From assembly GCA_027487245.1 (NCBI GenBank), contig JAIYDY010000045.1:28439-92438 (forward strand): 64,000 bases of DNA, read 5' to 3'. The notes beneath the pieces are model-generated. The model did no database searches. It was given only the letters and a program-made list of their open reading frames with translations, and was not told where the DNA came from. The position numbers and the translations under genes are program-made. Within the stretch, counting starts at the first letter, position 1, and every line of letters begins with the position of its first letter. The stretch is from Hyphomicrobiales bacterium. GTDB lineage: Bacteria; Pseudomonadota; Alphaproteobacteria; Rhizobiales; Beijerinckiaceae. Shown piece by piece: positions 1 through 9,678 of this stretch.

Positions 1-1206
1 CAGATGGCCAAGCAGGGCCGCGCCGGCGTGGCGCTGGGCATCTCGGCCATCGGCTCGTTCATTGCCGGCTCCGTCGCGACAATTCTGATTGCCGCTCTGG
101 GTGCGCCGCTGACCCGCATGGCGCTGCTGTTCGGACCTGCCGAATACTTCTCCCTGATGGTGATGGGCCTGTGCTTCGCGGTCGTGCTGGCGCGCGGCTC
201 GATCCTGAAAGCCATCGCCATGATCCTGCTCGGCCTGCTGTTCTCGACGATCGGCACCGATCTCGAAACCGGGCAGGAACGCATGACCTTCGGCTTCGCA
301 CCCCTGTCGGACGGGCTCGATTTCGCGGTGCTGGCCATGGGCATCTTCGGCTTTGCCGAAGTGATCAAGAACCTCGAAAACCCCGAGACGCGCGATGTCG
401 TCCGCCAGAAAGTCGGACGCCTCCTGCCGAACTTCGCCGAGATGAAGCAATCCGCGATGCCGATCGTGCGGGGCACATTCCTCGGCTCGGCACTGGGCAT
501 CCTGCCCGGAAACGGCGCAGTGCTCGGCCCCTTCGCCAGCTACACGCTGGAAAAGAAGCTCGCGAAGGACTCGTCGCGCTTCGGGCGCGGCGCGATCGAG
601 GGTGTGGCCGGGCCTGAAAGCGCCAACAATGCAGGCGCGCAGACCTCGTTCATTCCGCTGCTGACGCTCGGCATCCCGCCCAACGCGGTGATGGCGCTGA
701 TGGTTGGTGCCATGACGATCCACGGCGTCATTCCCGGCCCGCAGGTGATGACCAAGAACCCGCAACTGTTCTGGGGCATGATTGCCTCGATGTGGATCGG
801 CAACCTGATGCTGCTGATCATCAATCTGCCGCTCATCGGCCTGTGGGTGAAGCTGCTGAAGGTGCCTTACCGGCTGATGTTCCCGGCCATCCTCCTGTTC
901 TGCTGCATCGGCATCTACTCCATCAACAACTCCCCGGTCGATGTGGCCATGACCGCCTTCTTCGGTTTGTTCGGCTACGCGCTGATCAAGTTCGGCTTCG
1001 AGCCGGCCCCGCTGCTGCTCGGCTATGTGCTGGGCCGGTTGCTGGAGGAGAAGATGCGGCAGGCGCTGATCATCTCCAGGGGCTCGTTCATGACCTTCGT
1101 CGAGCGCCCGATCTCGGCAGGGCTTCTGGTCGTCGCCGTCGTTGTGCTGGTCGTGGCGCTGCTGCCGTCGATCTCGAAAAAGCGCGACGTGGTCTTTACT
1201 GAGTGA
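1..1206 (+). CDS. tctA: TctA-family permease of a tripartite tricarboxylate transporter (5' end outside window)
   Basis: Large membrane subunit of a tripartite tricarboxylate transporter, which drives uptake of carboxylates delivered by a periplasmic TctC protein. The reading frame is open from the first base. The visible part begins at the family motif QMAKQGRAG, which normally lies about 100 residues into a roughly 500-residue protein, so about 100 N-terminal residues are missing. The segment FGPAEYFSLM, a glycine-rich stretch LGILPGNGAVLGPFASY and many hydrophobic helices are typical. The substrate-binding gene follows 198 bases downstream on the same strand; the small subunit TctB would be expected upstream of the window. 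The family is clear; the substrate cannot be read from the sequence. Confidence 0.93.
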   Translation, partial: QMAKQGRAGVALGISAIGSFIAGSVATILIAALGAPLTRMALLFGPAEYFSLMVMGLCFAVVLARGSILKAIAMILLGLLFSTIGTDLETGQERMTFGFAPLSDGLDFAVLAMGIFGFAEVIKNLENPETRDVVRQKVGRLLPNFAEMKQSAMPIVRGTFLGSALGILPGNGAVLGPFASYTLEKKLAKDSSRFGRGAIEGVAGPESANNAGAQTSFIPLLTLGIPPNAVMALMVGAMTIHGVIPGPQVMTKNPQLFWGMIASMWIGNLMLLIINLPLIGLWVKLLKVPYRLMFPAILLFCCIGIYSINNSPVDVAMTAFFGLFGYALIKFGFEPAPLLLGYVLGRLLEEKMRQALIISRGSFMTFVERPISAGLLVVAVVVLVVALLPSISKKRDVVFTE

Positions 1207-1216
1207 CAAGCGCGCG

Positions 1217-1240
1217 GCATCGCCGGATGTCCGGCGGTGC
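1217..1240 (+). other. Intercistronic hairpin between tctA and tctC
   Basis: GCATCGCCGGA and TCCGGCGGTGC form a near-perfect inverted repeat with one G-U pair, 10 bases after the tctA stop. No T run follows, so it looks more like an mRNA-stabilising or attenuating hairpin than a complete intrinsic terminator. Confidence 0.4.
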
Positions 1241-1404
1241 TGCATCGGGTCGCGCCTGCTCCTGATGCCGCGAAAACAGGCTTCAAATTGCTGATTGGCG
1301 CGCTATGTATGCGTCACAGGCTTGGACGTGCCGCGCATCCCCGCAGCACGTCGGACTAACGCAGGCCCAACAACAACACCAAACCCACTCCGGAGGAATG
1401 CTTC

Positions 1405-2400
1405 ATGACCACCCTGTCCCGCCGCACCATGCTTGGTGCTGTTGCCGTTGCGGCCTCGCTCGGCCTTGCCGGTGCTGCCCAGGCCCAGGCCTATCCCAAC
1501 AAGCCGATCACGATGTTCGTGGCCTTCGCCGCCGGCGGTCCCACCGACGTGATCGCCCGCATCGTCTCCGAGCACATGTCCAAGACACTCGGCCAGCAGA
1601 TCGTCATCGAAAACGTGGCCGGGGCCGGTGGCACCACCACCACCGCACGCGTCGCCGCTGCTGCGCCTGATGGCTACACCCTGATCATGGGCCAGATGGG
1701 CACGCATGCCGCAGCACCCGCCCTCTATCCCAACCTGAAGTACAACCCGATCACCGATTTCACGCCCATCGGCATTGCCGGCATCACGCCGATCGTCATC
1801 GTCACCAAGAAGGATTTCCCGGCCAACAACCTGCGCGAGTTCGTGGCCTATCTGAAAGCCAATCCGGACAAGGTGAACCAGGCCCATGCGGGCGTCGGCT
1901 CCACGGCCTTCACCACCTGCGTGCTGCTGAAGGCCCAGATCGGCGTGCCGAAGCTCAATGCCGTCGCCTATCGCGGCACCGGCCCGGCTCTCAACGATCT
2001 GGTCGGCGGTCAGGTCGACTTCATGTGCGACCAGGTCACCAACCTGACGCCGCAGATCCTCGCCGGCAACATCAAGGCCATGGGCATCGCCACCCCGGCC
2101 CGCCTGCCGGTGCTGCCGAATGTGCCGACCACGGCCGAGGGCGGTCTGCCCGAATACCAGATCAGCGGCTGGAATGGCATCTTCGGGCCCAAGGGCCTGC
2201 CCAAGGACATCCAGGACAAGCTGGTCGATGCGCTGAACAAGGCGCTCGAAGATCCCACCACCAACAAGCGGCTGGCTGATCTCGGCACGGTGATCCCGAA
2301 TGCCCAGGAGCGTGCTCCCGCCGGCATGGCCGCCGTGCTGGCCCGCGACCTTGCGGTCCTCGACAAGCCGCTGCGCGATTCAGGCGCCGTCGGCCAGTAA
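1405..2400 (+). CDS. tctC: Tripartite tricarboxylate transporter substrate-binding protein (TctC/Bug family)
   Basis: Periplasmic solute-binding protein of 331 residues, the usual size for the Bug/TctC family. It begins with a twin-arginine-like stretch (LSRRTMLG), a hydrophobic core and a cleavage site near AQAQA-YPNKP, so it is exported. The family hallmarks YPNKPI near the mature N-terminus, the glycine-rich AAGGPTDVIAR and the later GWNGIFGPKGLP segment are present. A good ribosome site (GGAGGA, 1391-1396) lies just before the ATG. It follows tctA and should deliver ligand to it. Bug proteins bind diverse carboxylates; the ureidoglycolate lyase-like gene downstream hints at a ureide- or glyoxylate-related ligand, but this is inference. 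Confidence 0.93.
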   Translation: MTTLSRRTMLGAVAVAASLGLAGAAQAQAYPNKPITMFVAFAAGGPTDVIARIVSEHMSKTLGQQIVIENVAGAGGTTTTARVAAAAPDGYTLIMGQMGTHAAAPALYPNLKYNPITDFTPIGIAGITPIVIVTKKDFPANNLREFVAYLKANPDKVNQAHAGVGSTAFTTCVLLKAQIGVPKLNAVAYRGTGPALNDLVGGQVDFMCDQVTNLTPQILAGNIKAMGIATPARLPVLPNVPTTAEGGLPEYQISGWNGIFGPKGLPKDIQDKLVDALNKALEDPTTNKRLADLGTVIPNAQERAPAGMAAVLARDLAVLDKPLRDSGAVGQ

Positions 2401-2431
2401 GCCAGATGGCCTGACGTTTGCTTCTTTCTGA

Positions 2432-2458
2432 ACGGCGGGCCTTGCGGTCCGCCGTTTT
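2432..2458 (+). terminator. Intrinsic terminator after tctC
   Basis: ACGGCGGGCC, loop TTGC, GGTCCGCCGT, then TTTT. The 10-base stem (one G-U pair) lies 32 bases after the tctC stop and 17 bases before the next gene, so read-through into the lyase-like gene may be partial. Confidence 0.75.
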
Positions 2459-2475
2459 CATGTGAAGGACTGATG

Positions 2476-2988
2476 ATGCGAACCGTTCGCCTGCCGATCA
2501 TCCCCATCACGGCGGCTGCCTTCGCCCCGTTCGGCCGCATCTTCGCGCCGCCGGGCGAGCGTGATTTCGGCCGCGACAATTTCGATGGCTGGATCATGCC
2601 CTTTCGGGCCGAGGGGCCGCCGCGGCTGCAATATGTCCGCTACAAGCCGCGGGACAACGCGGTGCAACTGATCGAACAGCACCTGCATGTCACCGAGACC
2701 CGCCAGCAGATCAGCGGTTCGCACTGCGTGCTCGTTGTGGCCGCGCCGTCGGACGAGCCACCCGAGCCGGACACGATGACCGCCTTCGATCTGTCCGGTC
2801 ATGGCATCATGCTGCATCCGGGAACCTGGCATTCCATCGATGCCTACCCGCTGGGACAGGAGCCGGGAGACTACCTGTTCCTGTCCGAGGAGGCCACGGT
2901 CAGGGAATTGTTCGACGGAACGGCCTCACCAAGGCGCTCGCGGGTGCACGATTTCGCGAAGGCCGGCATCAATCTGGTCTTCGGCTGA
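2476..2988 (+). CDS. Ureidoglycolate lyase family protein (AllA-like)
   Basis: Cupin-fold protein of about 170 residues, the length of AllA ureidoglycolate lyases, which split ureidoglycolate to glyoxylate and urea at the end of purine/allantoin breakdown. Visible family features are the N-terminal ITAAAFAPFGRI, the central QLIEQHLHVTETRQQ and HPGTWHSIDAYPL, whose histidines fit the metal/active-site region. Two ATG codons occur at 2473 and 2476. AAGGA at 2465-2469 sits 6 bases before the second, so I use that one. It lies after tctC, separated by a terminator hairpin, and is convergent with upp. Family assignment is good; substrate is inferred, as relatives with other substrates exist. Confidence 0.82.
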   Translation: MRTVRLPIIPITAAAFAPFGRIFAPPGERDFGRDNFDGWIMPFRAEGPPRLQYVRYKPRDNAVQLIEQHLHVTETRQQISGSHCVLVVAAPSDEPPEPDTMTAFDLSGHGIMLHPGTWHSIDAYPLGQEPGDYLFLSEEATVRELFDGTASPRRSRVHDFAKAGINLVFG

Positions 2989-3630
2989 TCACTTCGTGCC
3001 GAACATCCGGTCGCCGGCGTCCCCAAGGCCCGGCACGATGTAGCCGTGATCGTTGAGGTGGCTGTCGATCGCGGCGGTCCAGATCCGGACATCGGGATGG
3101 GCAGCCCGCATCTTGGCGATGCCTTCCGGCGCCGCCAGCAGGCAGACGAACCGGAGGTCGTGTGCGCCGCGCTGCTTCAGCCGGTCGACGGCGGCAATGG
3201 CGGAATTCGCCGTGGCCAGCATCGGGTCCATGACAATGACAGTCCGGTCGGCGATGTCGGACGGGGCCTTGAAGTAGTATTCGACCGCCTGCAACGTCTC
3301 GGGATCGCGGTAGAGCCCGATATGGGCGACGCGCGCCGCCGGCACCATTTCCAGCATGCCGTCGAGAAAGCCCACGCCAGCACGCAGGATCGGCGCGAAG
3401 ACCAGCTTCTTGCCGGCAATCACCGGCGCCTGCATGGTTTCGAGCGGCGTCTCGATCGTGGTCATGGTGATCGGCAGGTCGCGCGTGATCTCGTAGCACA
3501 GCAGCATGCCGATCTCGTTGAGCAACTGCCGGAAGCTCTTGGTCGAGCGTTCCTTGTCGCGCATCAGGGTCAGCTTGTGCTGGACCAGCGGGTGGTCGAC
3601 GACGGTGACGCCTTTGTCTGTGCTGGCCAT
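2989..3630 (-). CDS. upp: Uracil phosphoribosyltransferase
   Basis: Pyrimidine-salvage enzyme making UMP from uracil and PRPP in the cytosol; 213 residues, the usual length. The N-terminal [17 protein letters not shown], the region [14 protein letters not shown] and the PRPP-loop region [17 protein letters not shown] identify it, as does the C-terminal uracil-binding [16 protein letters not shown]. The PRPP loop reads ATANS where most family members have ATGGS. The gene ends one base after the lyase-like gene on the other strand (tail to tail). Single-gene unit on the minus strand. Confidence 0.95.
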   Translation of the reverse strand: MASTDKGVTVVDHPLVQHKLTLMRDKERSTKSFRQLLNEIGMLLCYEITRDLPITMTTIETPLETMQAPVIAGKKLVFAPILRAGVGFLDGMLEMVPAARVAHIGLYRDPETLQAVEYYFKAPSDIADRTVIVMDPMLATANSAIAAVDRLKQRGAHDLRFVCLLAAPEGIAKMRAAHPDVRIWTAAIDSHLNDHGYIVPGLGDAGDRMFGTK

Positions 3631-3804
3631 CTGGGCTGCCTCATGCTCGTGAAGAATTCGCCGGCATCATACAGCCCTGACGCCTGCCGGGGAGGGTGCG
3701 AGGCCGCCATCCACGCGCTTTTTGCGTCCGCCCGGGCAGGTGCTGCTCAAGTGAACCTGCAAAACCACTTCCCACCCATGCCGGACTGGTTCTAGACAAG
3801 GACC

Positions 3805-4221
3805 ATGACCAACGCAGCCTACAGTCTCGATCCCCGCCTCGCCGCCGACACGCTGCCCGTGGCCGAATGGCCGCTCTGCCAGGTGCTGCTGATCAACGAT
3901 GCCCGGTTCCCGTGGCTGGTCCTGGTGCCGCGCCTTGCCGGGGCCAGTGAGATCATCGATCTGGACGCCGATGACCGCCGCCAGCTCAGCGCCGAGATCG
4001 ACCGGGCGGCGGCAGCGTTGCGCCGGACGGTGCCCTGCCACAAGCTCAACATCGGGGCACTCGGCAATGTCGTCGCGCAACTGCATGTCCACGTCATTGC
4101 CCGCACCCGCACAGATGCGGTCTGGCCCAAACCCGTCTGGGCGCAAGGCACGGCCGAAAGCTACGATGAGGCGGTCGCTGCTGATCTGATTCGCCGCCTC
4201 ACCGCCACTTTTGCCGCCTGA
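3805..4221 (+). CDS. HIT-family hydrolase
   Basis: Small histidine-triad protein of 138 residues. The triad motif QLHVHVIARTRTD lies near residue 95, with GALGNVVAQ just before it as in HIT proteins. These enzymes hydrolyse or transfer nucleotide-phosphate bonds (AMP-lysine, dinucleoside polyphosphates). A ribosome site AAGGA precedes the ATG closely. The stop lies 40 bases before the chosen nudC start, so the two probably share a transcript; both act on nucleotide derivatives. Exact substrate unknown. Confidence 0.88.
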   Translation: MTNAAYSLDPRLAADTLPVAEWPLCQVLLINDARFPWLVLVPRLAGASEIIDLDADDRRQLSAEIDRAAAALRRTVPCHKLNIGALGNVVAQLHVHVIARTRTDAVWPKPVWAQGTAESYDEAVAADLIRRLTATFAA

Positions 4222-4261
4222 TCCCACACCTGCCCTGCACTTCTTTCTCAGGTGCCTTTCC

Positions 4262-5242
4262 ATGGATGATGCTTCTGCCATGACCGAGCCCGGCCTTCCG
4301 CACGCACGGGACGAGTTGTCCGCCCGCACCGGCTTCGGCACCAACCTGACCGACCGTGCCGCCGAACTGCGCGACCATGACGTGCCGCGCGCCGCCTTGA
4401 GGATGGCGGAGAGTGCGCGCTTCGCCGTGGTGGCCGGGGAAAAGCCGGTGCTGCGCCGGCGGGCGGGAGGGCTCACGATCTGGCACGAGGCTGGCGAACT
4501 CGGCCTACTTGGCGCCATCGATCACGAGGTTTTCCTCGGGCGCGATGCGGGTGCCGGGCGCTTCGGCGTGCGCATCGCGGCGGATCTCGCCGAGGCCCTG
4601 AAGGAGCGCGAGGATTTGCTGCTGCTCGATCTGCGTGCCGTCGCCGTGCAGAGCCTGCTGCCCGCCGCCGAACTTGGCGCGCTGGGCGAAACCAAGGCGA
4701 TGACCGATTGGCATGCGCGCCACCGGTTCTGCGCCAATTGCGGCCAGCCGACGCGCGCGGCATCCGGCGGCTGGAAGCGCGAATGTGACGGCTGCGGTGC
4801 CCAGCATTTCCCGCGCACCGACCCGGTCACCATCATGCTGGTGGTGCGCCACGATCCTGCGTTGGGCGATGTCTGCCTGATGGCGCGGCAGTCACGCTTT
4901 CCGCCCGGCATGTTTTCGTGCATTGCCGGCTTCGTCGAGCCGGGCGAAAGCTTCGAGGATGCGGTGCGCCGCGAGACGCTGGAAGAGACCGGCCTCGTTG
5001 TCGGCTCCGTGCGCTACCTCGCCTGCCAGCCCTGGCCGTTTCCGTCCTCGCTGATGATCGGCTGCATCGCCGAAAGTCTGACCAGCACGATCACCCTCGA
5101 TGAGACCGAACTGGAAGCCGGGCGCTGGTTCACGCGCGCCGAAGCGGAGCTGATGCTGGAAGGCCGCCACCCGGAAGGCTTCACTGCGCCCGTGCACATC
5201 GCCATTGCCCACACGCTGCTCAGGGCATGGCTGGCGATGTGA
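4262..5242 (+). CDS. nudC: NADH pyrophosphatase / RNA-decapping Nudix hydrolase
   Basis: NudC-type Nudix hydrolase of 326 residues. It cleaves NADH to NMNH and AMP and can remove NAD caps from RNA. An N-terminal NUDIX-like domain is followed by a four-cysteine zinc ribbon (CANCGQPT ... CDGCG), then a Nudix box running from GFVEPGESFEDAV to RETLEETGL with the expected glutamates, and the NudC-specific ACQPWPFPSSLM array. An ATG at 4211 would also be in frame and would overlap the HIT gene; I prefer 4262 because the extra residues look non-conserved, though no strong ribosome site marks either. Cytosolic housekeeping function. Confidence 0.93.
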   Translation: MDDASAMTEPGLPHARDELSARTGFGTNLTDRAAELRDHDVPRAALRMAESARFAVVAGEKPVLRRRAGGLTIWHEAGELGLLGAIDHEVFLGRDAGAGRFGVRIAADLAEALKEREDLLLLDLRAVAVQSLLPAAELGALGETKAMTDWHARHRFCANCGQPTRAASGGWKRECDGCGAQHFPRTDPVTIMLVVRHDPALGDVCLMARQSRFPPGMFSCIAGFVEPGESFEDAVRRETLEETGLVVGSVRYLACQPWPFPSSLMIGCIAESLTSTITLDETELEAGRWFTRAEAELMLEGRHPEGFTAPVHIAIAHTLLRAWLAM

Positions 5243-5264
5243 GGCCGGATTGGCCGTTCTTCGG

Positions 5265-6113
5265 TCAGCCTTCCTTGAAGCTCTCGCGGAACGGATGGGC
5301 GGGGTAGACGCCGAGCACCTTCACCTCGCGGGAGAAATAGTCGAGTTCCTCCAGCGCCCTCTTCAGCGCCGGATCGTCCGGGTGGCCTTCGACATCGAGA
5401 TAGAACATCGTCGCGAAGAAATGCCCGTCCAGCATGTAGCTTTCCAGCTTGGTCATGTTGACGCCGTTGGTGGCGAAGCCGCCGAGCGCCTTGTAGAGCG
5501 CCGCCGGAATGTTGCGCACCCGGAAAACCAGCGTCGTAATGGTCGTGCCGTTTCCAGAGCGGGCATATTCGGGATATTTCGACAGGATCACGAAGCGCGT
5601 GGTGTTGTGCTTGGCGTCCTCGATGTCCTCCATCAGGATATCGAGCCCATAGATCTCGGCAGCCAGACGCGAGGCGATGGCGGCGCGGGACGAATCGCCA
5701 GACTCGGCCACGATGCGGGCAGCTCCCGCTGTGTCGCCGGCGACGACCGATTTCAGGTTCAGCTTCTTGATGATCTTGCGTGTCTGGCCGAGCGCAACCA
5801 CGTGGCTTTCCGCCGTCTTGATCGTCGCCAGGGTCGCGCCCTTCACAGCCATCAGCTGGAAGCGGATCGGCAGGAAGAACTCGCCGATGATGTGCAGGCC
5901 CGAACCGGGCAAGAGGTGGTAGATGTCACCGACCCGGCCCGCCAGCGAGTTCTCGATCGGGATCATGCCATAGCGCGCCGTGCCGTCGCTGACGGCAGCG
6001 AGCGCATCCTCGAAGGTGGGGCAGGGCAGGGGCTCGCAGTCAGGAAACACCTGCAAGGCGGCATTCTGCGAGTGGGCTCCGGGCTCGCCCTGATAGGACA
6101 CGACGACAGGCAT
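5265..6113 (-). CDS. pheA: Prephenate dehydratase
   Basis: Converts prephenate to phenylpyruvate in phenylalanine biosynthesis. The 282-residue protein is the monofunctional type, without chorismate mutase. The N-terminal catalytic domain carries VSYQGEPGAHSQNAAL, the middle GMIPIENSLAGRVGD, and the ATP-independent loop TRFVILSK ends it. A C-terminal ACT domain contains the phenylalanine-binding GALYKALGGFA-like stretch (here IPAALYKALGGFATNGVNMTK) and the ESYMLDGHFF region, giving feedback control. The ATG at 6113 opens MPVVVSYQGE; upstream in-frame codons have no conserved sequence. It follows kdsB by 31 bases, as in many Rhizobiales, and is convergent with nudC. Confidence 0.96.
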   Translation of the reverse strand: MPVVVSYQGEPGAHSQNAALQVFPDCEPLPCPTFEDALAAVSDGTARYGMIPIENSLAGRVGDIYHLLPGSGLHIIGEFFLPIRFQLMAVKGATLATIKTAESHVVALGQTRKIIKKLNLKSVVAGDTAGAARIVAESGDSSRAAIASRLAAEIYGLDILMEDIEDAKHNTTRFVILSKYPEYARSGNGTTITTLVFRVRNIPAALYKALGGFATNGVNMTKLESYMLDGHFFATMFYLDVEGHPDDPALKRALEELDYFSREVKVLGVYPAHPFRESFKEG

Positions 6114-6144
6114 GGTGGTTTCCTTCAACAAGGCAGGGCGGCCG

Positions 6145-6870
6145 TTACAGCACGGCGCGGGCGCGTTCGAGATCGGCGGGCGTGTCGACACCGCGCGGCA
6201 CATGGCCGATCAGGCGGACATCGATGCGCATGCCGTCCTCCAGCGCGCGCAGCTGCTCCAGCTTCTCGCGCAGCTCCAGCGGCGAGGGCGGCAGGCTGAC
6301 GAAGCGCTCCAGCGCCCGCCGGCGATAGGCGTAGACGCCGACATGGTGATAGAGCGGCCCTTCGCCGGTGGGCGCGGTGGCGCGGGTGAAATAGAGCGCC
6401 CGCATCCGGCCCGGCGACAACATCGTGCCGATCAGCTTGACGACGCTGGGCGCGGTCTTCTCGTCCTCGTCGATGATTTCGGCGGCAAGCGTCGCGATGG
6501 CCACCGCCGGATCGGCCAGCGGCTCGATCGAGATCGCGATCGCAGCCGGATCGATGGTCGGAAAATCGCCCTGCAGGTTGACGATCACGTCATGCCGGCC
6601 CTCCGGATCCAGCGCATCAGCCGCTTCCTTGATGCGGTCCGAGCCCGACTGGTGATCAGCGCGCGTCATCACGGCGACACCGCCCGCCGCTTCGACGGCA
6701 CGGGCGATCTCGGCCGAATCGGTGGCGACGGCAACAGGCCCGATGCCGGCCTCCATGGCCCTGCGCCAGACATGCACGATCATCGGCTGGCCGTTGATGT
6801 CGGCCAGCGGCTTGTTGGGCAGGCGCGTCGCGGCCAGCCGGGCCGGGATCAGGATCAGTGGGTCGGACAT
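6145..6870 (-). CDS. kdsB: 3-deoxy-manno-octulosonate cytidylyltransferase
   Basis: Activates KDO to CMP-KDO for lipopolysaccharide core synthesis in the cytosol. The 241 residues begin [20 protein letters not shown], the nucleotide-binding signature of KDO/NeuAc cytidylyltransferases. VNLQGDFP follows near the middle, where most relatives read VNVQGDEP, and HVGVYAYRR and [12 protein letters not shown] close to the end. The start was set at 6870 because upstream in-frame sequence is not family-like. First gene of a kdsB-pheA pair, divergent from the cytochrome c gene. Confidence 0.96.
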   Translation of the reverse strand: MSDPLILIPARLAATRLPNKPLADINGQPMIVHVWRRAMEAGIGPVAVATDSAEIARAVEAAGGVAVMTRADHQSGSDRIKEAADALDPEGRHDVIVNLQGDFPTIDPAAIAISIEPLADPAVAIATLAAEIIDEDEKTAPSVVKLIGTMLSPGRMRALYFTRATAPTGEGPLYHHVGVYAYRRRALERFVSLPPSPLELREKLEQLRALEDGMRIDVRLIGHVPRGVDTPADLERARAVL

Positions 6871-7092
6871 CAACAGCTCGGCGGGAACGGGCGGGCGGAA
6901 ACGGAGGGCATCGGAAGCATGGGTCTTGTCTCGACCAGCGGGGCTGGCGTCAAATAGTCTCAAAGGCCTACGTGCTTATATGAGTTGCAAACCCAAGCGC
7001 AAAGCGGCTAATCAGCAGCCTTGACCGGCGGTTTGCGCCAGACGTGATGTGCGGCGCGCAGGCCAGCGCGCCCCAGGGGGACGAGACGGACG

Positions 7093-7614
7093 ATGGACTC
7101 GTTTGAATTGAACAAGATCGCTGGTGCCGTGCTCGGCGTCGCTTTGCTGGTGATGGGCCTGAACATGCTCGACAGCATTGTCGGGGCCCCTGCCAAGCCC
7201 AAGGTTCCCGGCTACGAGTTGCCCGGCGGCGAGGTTGCCGCTGCCGCCACCGCAGCCCCTGCTGCTGCCGAAGCTCCCATCGAGGAACGCATGAAGACCG
7301 CAGATGTCGGTCGCGGCGAACGGGCCGTCGGCTCTTGCAAGGCCTGCCACAGCTTCGAGAGCGGCGGCGCCAACAAGGTTGGGCCCAACCTGTGGAAGGT
7401 CGTGGACGGCCCCAAGGCACACATTGATGGCTTCGGCTATTCCGCTGCCCTGCGCGATCGCAAGGCCAAGGGCGAGAAGTGGGGCGCTGCCGAACTCGAT
7501 GCGTTCCTGAAGAAGCCGAGTGCCTACATCACCGGCACCTCGATGAGCTTTGCCGGCGTCGCCCGTCCTGACCAGCGCGCCGACATCATCGCCTATCTCG
7601 CCTCGCTGAAGTGA
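7093..7614 (+). CDS. Membrane-anchored cytochrome c family protein (CycM-like)
   Basis: Class I c-type cytochrome of 173 residues with an N-terminal uncleaved membrane anchor (about residues 8-30). An Ala/Pro-rich linker to about residue 60 and a single haem domain with CKACH near residue 80 follow. The distal methionine is likely in GTSMSFAGV near the C-terminus. This build matches CycM/cytochrome c552-type electron carriers linking the bc1 complex to terminal oxidases at the outer face of the inner membrane. The divergent partner kdsB-pheA is the usual Rhizobiales arrangement. A strong terminator follows the stop. Confidence 0.9.
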   Translation: MDSFELNKIAGAVLGVALLVMGLNMLDSIVGAPAKPKVPGYELPGGEVAAAATAAPAAAEAPIEERMKTADVGRGERAVGSCKACHSFESGGANKVGPNLWKVVDGPKAHIDGFGYSAALRDRKAKGEKWGAAELDAFLKKPSAYITGTSMSFAGVARPDQRADIIAYLASLK

Positions 7615-7661
7615 GCGACAGGCGGCAGAGGGCGGAATTTCGCCTGTCCCTGATCTGACAC

Positions 7662-7686
7662 AGCCGGGCCTCGGGCCCGGCTTTTT
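7662..7686 (+). terminator. Intrinsic terminator of the cytochrome c gene
   Basis: Perfect 9-base stem AGCCGGGCC / GGCCCGGCT with loop TCG, followed directly by TTTT, 48 bases after the cytochrome stop. Confidence 0.9.
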
Positions 7687-7794
7687 CGTTTGAGGCATCA
7701 AGACCGCTGGCCACTGGTGGCAGACGCGCCATATTGTGCTGACGAATCGGCAAGGCGCACTCAAGCGCACAACCGTTGCAAGGGGCAGCCAATC

Positions 7795-9678
7795 ATGCGG
7801 CGATGGACACGGCGTGATGCAATGAAGGCCACTGCGGGAGCAGCGCTCGTCACGACGGCCCTTCCAGCAGCGCCAGCCCTGATCCGCCCCTCCTATGCTG
7901 AGGCTGGCTGGACCGAAACCCATGGGCTGTCCACCTTCGGCGAACTGGGGCTGCCGCGCGATTTCAAACACTTCGCCTTCGTCAATCCGGCAGCACCGAA
8001 GGGCGGGTTCGTCAACATCCAGCTGAAGTCCGGTGGCGGCAACCAGAGCTTCGACACCTTCAACACGCTCAATTCCTTCGTCGACAAGGGCGACGGCGTC
8101 GGCGGCACGGAACTGATCTTCGACAGCCTCGTCACCAGCCACGCCGACGAGCCGCTGACCTCCTACGGCCTTCTGGCCCATACTATCCTGATCGCACCCG
8201 ACAAGCTGACCTACCGGTTCAGGCTGCGCGAGGAGGCCCGCTTCCACGACGGCAGCCCGCTGACCGCCGAGGACGTCGCCTTTTCGATGAACATCATCAA
8301 GACGAAGGGCCATTCATCCTACCGGCTGCTGCTGCGCGAACTGGAGAGCGTCACCGCCGATGATCCGCGCACGGTCACCGTCAGGCTGACACCGAACAAG
8401 AGCCGCGACCTGCACCTGCTGGTCGGCTCGCTCAACGTGTTCTCGAAAAAATTCTGGGAAGGCCGGGATTTCGAGGCGGCGATCCTCGAGCCCATTCTCG
8501 GCTCCGGCGCCTATCGCATGGGCCGTTTCGAGCAGGGCCGCTTCATGGAGTATGACCGCGTGCCGGAGTATTGGGGCAAGGACCTGCCGGTCAATGTCGG
8601 CCTCAACAATTTCGACCGTGTCCGCTACGACTACTTCCGCGACCGCAACGTCGCCTTCGAGGCCTTCAAGGCTGGCACCATCACCTTTGAGGAAGAATAC
8701 ACCGCCCGCCAGTGGGCCACCGGCTATGATTTCCCCGCCATCCGCGATGGCCGTGTCAAGCGCGAGGAACTGCCGCGCGCGGGCACCACGGCCAGCCAGG
8801 GCTGGTATTTCAACACCCGCCGCGAAATGTTCAGGGACAAGCGCATCCGCGAGGCGCTGAACCTGTGCTTCGATTTCGAATGGACCAACAAGAACATCAT
8901 GTTCGGCTTCAGGGCGCGCACGGCCTCGTTCTTCGAGAGGTCAGACAAGCGCGCCAACGGGCTGCCGTCGCCTGCGGAACTGGCCTTGCTGGAGCCGCAC
9001 CGTGCCCAGCTTGATCCGGAGGTGTTCGGCGAGCCCTGGGTGCCGCCGGTCACCGATGGTTCGGGCAATGACCGCGCCCTGCTGCGCCGCGCCAACGACC
9101 TGCTGCTGGCTGCCGGCTGCAAGCGCGAGGGCGCGGTGATGCGCCTGCCGAACGGCAAGCCGTTCGAGATCGAGTTCCTCGATTCCAACCCGGCCCTGCA
9201 TCCGCACACCCAGCCGTTCATCGCCAATCTCAAGCGGCTCGGCATCGAGGGCCGCCTGCGCACTGTCGATCCGGCCCAGTATCAGCGCCGCACCAACGAG
9301 TTCGATTTCGACATCGTCAGCCTGGCGCTCGGCGGCTCGCAGATTCCCGGCGACACCTTGCGCATCGTCATGGGCTCGGAGGCGGCGCGCACGCCCGGCT
9401 CTCGCAACTATGCCGGCATTGCCGATCCGGTCGTCGACGTGCTGCTGACGCAAATTTCGAACGCCACCTCGTATCGTGAGGTTGTCACCGCCTGCCAAGC
9501 GCTGGACCGCGTCTTCCGCGCCGGCCGCTACTGGATCCCGATGTGGCATGCACCGGCAGTCTGGCTCGCCTACTGGGATATGTATGAGCGCCCGGATGTG
9601 CAGCCCAAGTTCGGGGGTGGCGCGCCAACCACCTGGTGGTTCAACCCCGAGAAGGCCCGACGGATCGGGCGCGCCTGA
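7795..9678 (+). CDS. yejA: Peptide ABC transporter substrate-binding protein (YejA-like)
   Basis: Periplasmic extracellular solute-binding protein family 5, 627 residues. The N-terminus [19 protein letters not shown] has a twin-arginine motif, a hydrophobic core and a likely cleavage before EAGWTETHG, so Tat export is plausible. The mature start ([28 protein letters not shown]) is the YejA-type signature, and [22 protein letters not shown] is the family 5 hallmark. It heads a tight yejABEF operon for oligopeptide uptake (microcin C and peptide import in Escherichia coli; antimicrobial-peptide traits in rhizobia). The ATG at 7795 begins the signal sequence; an in-frame ATG at 7690 would add unrelated residues. 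Confidence 0.92.
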   Translation: MRRWTRRDAMKATAGAALVTTALPAAPALIRPSYAEAGWTETHGLSTFGELGLPRDFKHFAFVNPAAPKGGFVNIQLKSGGGNQSFDTFNTLNSFVDKGDGVGGTELIFDSLVTSHADEPLTSYGLLAHTILIAPDKLTYRFRLREEARFHDGSPLTAEDVAFSMNIIKTKGHSSYRLLLRELESVTADDPRTVTVRLTPNKSRDLHLLVGSLNVFSKKFWEGRDFEAAILEPILGSGAYRMGRFEQGRFMEYDRVPEYWGKDLPVNVGLNNFDRVRYDYFRDRNVAFEAFKAGTITFEEEYTARQWATGYDFPAIRDGRVKREELPRAGTTASQGWYFNTRREMFRDKRIREALNLCFDFEWTNKNIMFGFRARTASFFERSDKRANGLPSPAELALLEPHRAQLDPEVFGEPWVPPVTDGSGNDRALLRRANDLLLAAGCKREGAVMRLPNGKPFEIEFLDSNPALHPHTQPFIANLKRLGIEGRLRTVDPAQYQRRTNEFDFDIVSLALGGSQIPGDTLRIVMGSEAARTPGSRNYAGIADPVVDVLLTQISNATSYREVVTACQALDRVFRAGRYWIPMWHAPAVWLAYWDMYERPDVQPKFGGGAPTTWWFNPEKARRIGRA

